A program made the position numbers and the translations under genes. From Candidatus Bathyarchaeota archaeon (GTDB lineage Archaea > Thermoproteota > Bathyarchaeia > 40CM-2-53-6), in assembly GCA_005883085.1 (NCBI GenBank), contig VBAY01000174.1, positions 1 through 5,681 of the forward strand: 5,681 bases of DNA, in the 5' to 3' direction. The notes beneath the pieces are model-generated. The model saw only the letters and a program-made list of their open reading frames with translations, searched no databases and was not told the DNA's origin. Shown here piece after piece: positions 4,524 through 5,681 of this stretch. How positions within the stretch are numbered: position 1 is the first letter of the stretch; every line of letters begins with the position of its first letter.

Positions 4524-4990
4524 GTCACGCTGAACCGAACTATTCAGAGCATCTCCGAACCACACTAGTTTCAAAAGGAATCTGGCATCGTTTCATCGAA
4601 TTCAGTGAGCCCGTCAGAACAGTCGAGGAAGCCGCGAGAAAAATCCCTGCAGACAGGATCATCAAATCCATCGTCCTCGTAGGCTCAGACAAGAAACCTA
4701 TTCTGGCGATACTCCCCGCGAGAAATAGAATCAGCTATAAGAAAATAAAGACCCTGCTCAAGGTCAAGGACGTGCGCTTGGCTCAGCCTGATGAGGTCCT
4801 GGAACATTCAGGGTATCCGGTCGGCGGAGTACCACCGTTCAACAAGATTACGCGAATCCTACTTGACCCAACCATCCAGCGAAACTTCAGAAGCATAGCT
4901 GGTGGAGGGGATCCCGACAAGCTTGTAGAACTCGAAACCCAAGACATACTCAAATTCTTGGACCCGATCATAGCGGACTTTAGCGCGTAA
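4520..4990 (+). CDS. YbaK/ProX-type aminoacyl-tRNA deacylase domain protein
   Basis: Proteins of this family hydrolyse mischarged tRNAs (for example Cys-tRNA(Pro) or Ala-tRNA(Pro)) in trans, protecting translation fidelity. The 156-residue product shows the family core: RIIKSIVLVG (46-55) with the conserved lysine K49, PILAILPARNRISYKKIK (60-77), the glycine-rich substrate-pocket motif GYPVGGVPPF (98-107), and AGGGDPDKLVELE (127-139). The start is placed at TTG 4520, whose last two bases form the TGA of the preceding gene (TTGA), with GGGAGA at 4505-4510 as ribosome site. The frame is open further upstream to 4310, but that stretch is merely the other frame of the kinase gene and is low-complexity Ser/Arg/Thr. 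The overlap implies translational coupling with the P-loop protein. Which tRNA it edits cannot be read from the sequence. Confidence 0.8.
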   Translation: MSHAEPNYSEHLRTTLVSKGIWHRFIEFSEPVRTVEEAARKIPADRIIKSIVLVGSDKKPILAILPARNRISYKKIKTLLKVKDVRLAQPDEVLEHSGYPVGGVPPFNKITRILLDPTIQRNFRSIAGGGDPDKLVELETQDILKFLDPIIADFSA

Positions 4991-5030
4991 GACGACAACC
5001 CGCGCAGGCAGGCACGGCCGCGAGGCGTTC

Positions 5031-5681
5031 TCAGCTGACTACTTTCTTGAACTCGTAGAATGTTGCGCCCATCGTTACTATTCCTATCAACGAGATTACT
5101 CCGAAAGACAGCAAGAACGAGTTCCAGTTGTATCCGTTCATTATTAGATCCCGAATCGCGTTCACTGCAAAGCTGATCGGATTGTACGCTGATACCCTTA
5201 CCATCCACAGTGGCATCAGGCTCTTGTCCATTAGCGCTGTACTCATGAATAGAAGGGGGAAGGTCAATGTTCCCGCTATCCCGAATACCGTCTCAGCACT
5301 CTTGGTTCTGAGTCCGAGAGCCAATGATATTCCTGACCAGGCAAGGCCGAAAAATGCCACAGTGAATAGGATTAGGACGTATCCTATGAAACCCGTGACA
5401 GGAAAGACTCCTAGACCATAAGCTAGTACAAGTATGATGAGCGATTGCGCGAAAACCCGGAATGCGTCACTTAGGAGTCTACCCAGGAGAATGGAAGCAC
5501 GACTAGCGGGAGTGGCGAGCATCTTGGTAAGGAAACCTGACTTGATATCATCCACCACGGCCGTGCCAGATTGGAACGCGCTCGAGAAAGCGTTCTGAAG
5601 AACGATGCCCGCGGTGGCGAATACGGTATAGTTTATTCCTCCTAGGAGCAGTCCGAACGAGCCGAATAGTTGCGTGAATAG
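5031..5681 (-). CDS. ABC-2 type (DrrB-like) transporter permease, C-terminal part
   Basis: The frame is open to the right edge, so the N-terminus is missing; 216 residues are visible. They begin within membrane sequence (LFGSFGLLLGGINYTVFATAG) and continue with the cytosolic family signature VDDIKSGFLTKMLATPASR (43-61), equivalent to the usual acidic-x-G-x-(x)-x-x-L-x-x-x-P segment. Four further hydrophobic spans lie at about 74-93, 97-123, 132-150 and 189-207. YNPISFAVNAIRDL (166-179) before the last span is the other ABC-2 hallmark. Such permeases form the membrane pore of two-component exporters of drugs, lipids or polysaccharides. The ATPase subunit is normally adjacent and probably lies outside the window. 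The GTG at 5558-5556 is internal, not the start. The gene converges on the deacylase, with a 40-base gap holding no obvious terminator. Confidence 0.85.
   Translation of the reverse strand, partial: LFTQLFGSFGLLLGGINYTVFATAGIVLQNAFSSAFQSGTAVVDDIKSGFLTKMLATPASRASILLGRLLSDAFRVFAQSLIILVLAYGLGVFPVTGFIGYVLILFTVAFFGLAWSGISLALGLRTKSAETVFGIAGTLTFPLLFMSTALMDKSLMPLWMVRVSAYNPISFAVNAIRDLIMNGYNWNSFLLSFGVISLIGIVTMGATFYEFKKVVS

Noticed and set aside
5128..5421. 97-codon plus-strand ORF across the permease gene
   Set aside because: It is antisense to an unmistakable ABC-2 permease and shows no domain or ribosome site.

Overview
The window is most likely archaeal chromosome. The evidence is indirect. Several genes have GTG or TTG starts, and the clearest ribosome site (GAGGTGA, 2899-2905) fits the usual archaeal anti-Shine-Dalgarno. 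AT-rich TATA-like boxes lie where archaeal promoters would have them, and one gene has no Shine-Dalgarno and looks leaderless. The lineage cannot be named from the sequence alone; a thaumarchaeal or bathyarchaeal relative would fit. Genes are tightly packed, with no insertion sequences, CRISPR arrays or recognisable tRNA/rRNA genes.

Left part (1-2776). The first 42 bases, read on the minus strand, look like the start of a KaiC/RecA-like ATPase gene running out of the window. It is divergent from a plus-strand cystathionine beta-synthase (273-1259). The 230-base divergent region holds a perfect 12-base palindrome and a short hairpin. Next come a small unrecognised gene (about 1280-1477) and then a cystathionine gamma-lyase/synthase family enzyme (1634-2776) with its own TATA-like box and TTGGAA/TTCCAA dyads. 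The two PLP enzymes would together form a reverse transsulfuration route: homocysteine plus serine to cystathionine, then to cysteine.

Middle part (2777-3850). A small single-span membrane or secreted protein with a Thr/Ser-rich tail (2911-3129) converges on a minus-strand pair: a two-span membrane protein (3536-3820) and an unrecognised protein of about 103 residues (3221-3532). This pair is the oddest part of the window. The two ORFs share one reading frame and are separated only by TGA-AAA-GTG. After the second stop, a protein-like sequence continues in another frame to 3138. That suggests a frameshift, a translationally coupled micro-ORF, or a decaying or mis-assembled gene.

Right part (3851-5681). 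A plus-strand P-loop nucleotide-kinase-like protein (3918-4523) overlaps, through TTGA, a YbaK/ProX-type aminoacyl-tRNA deacylase (4520-4990). Converging on them is the C-terminal part of an ABC-2 (DrrB-like) transporter permease, which continues beyond the right edge.
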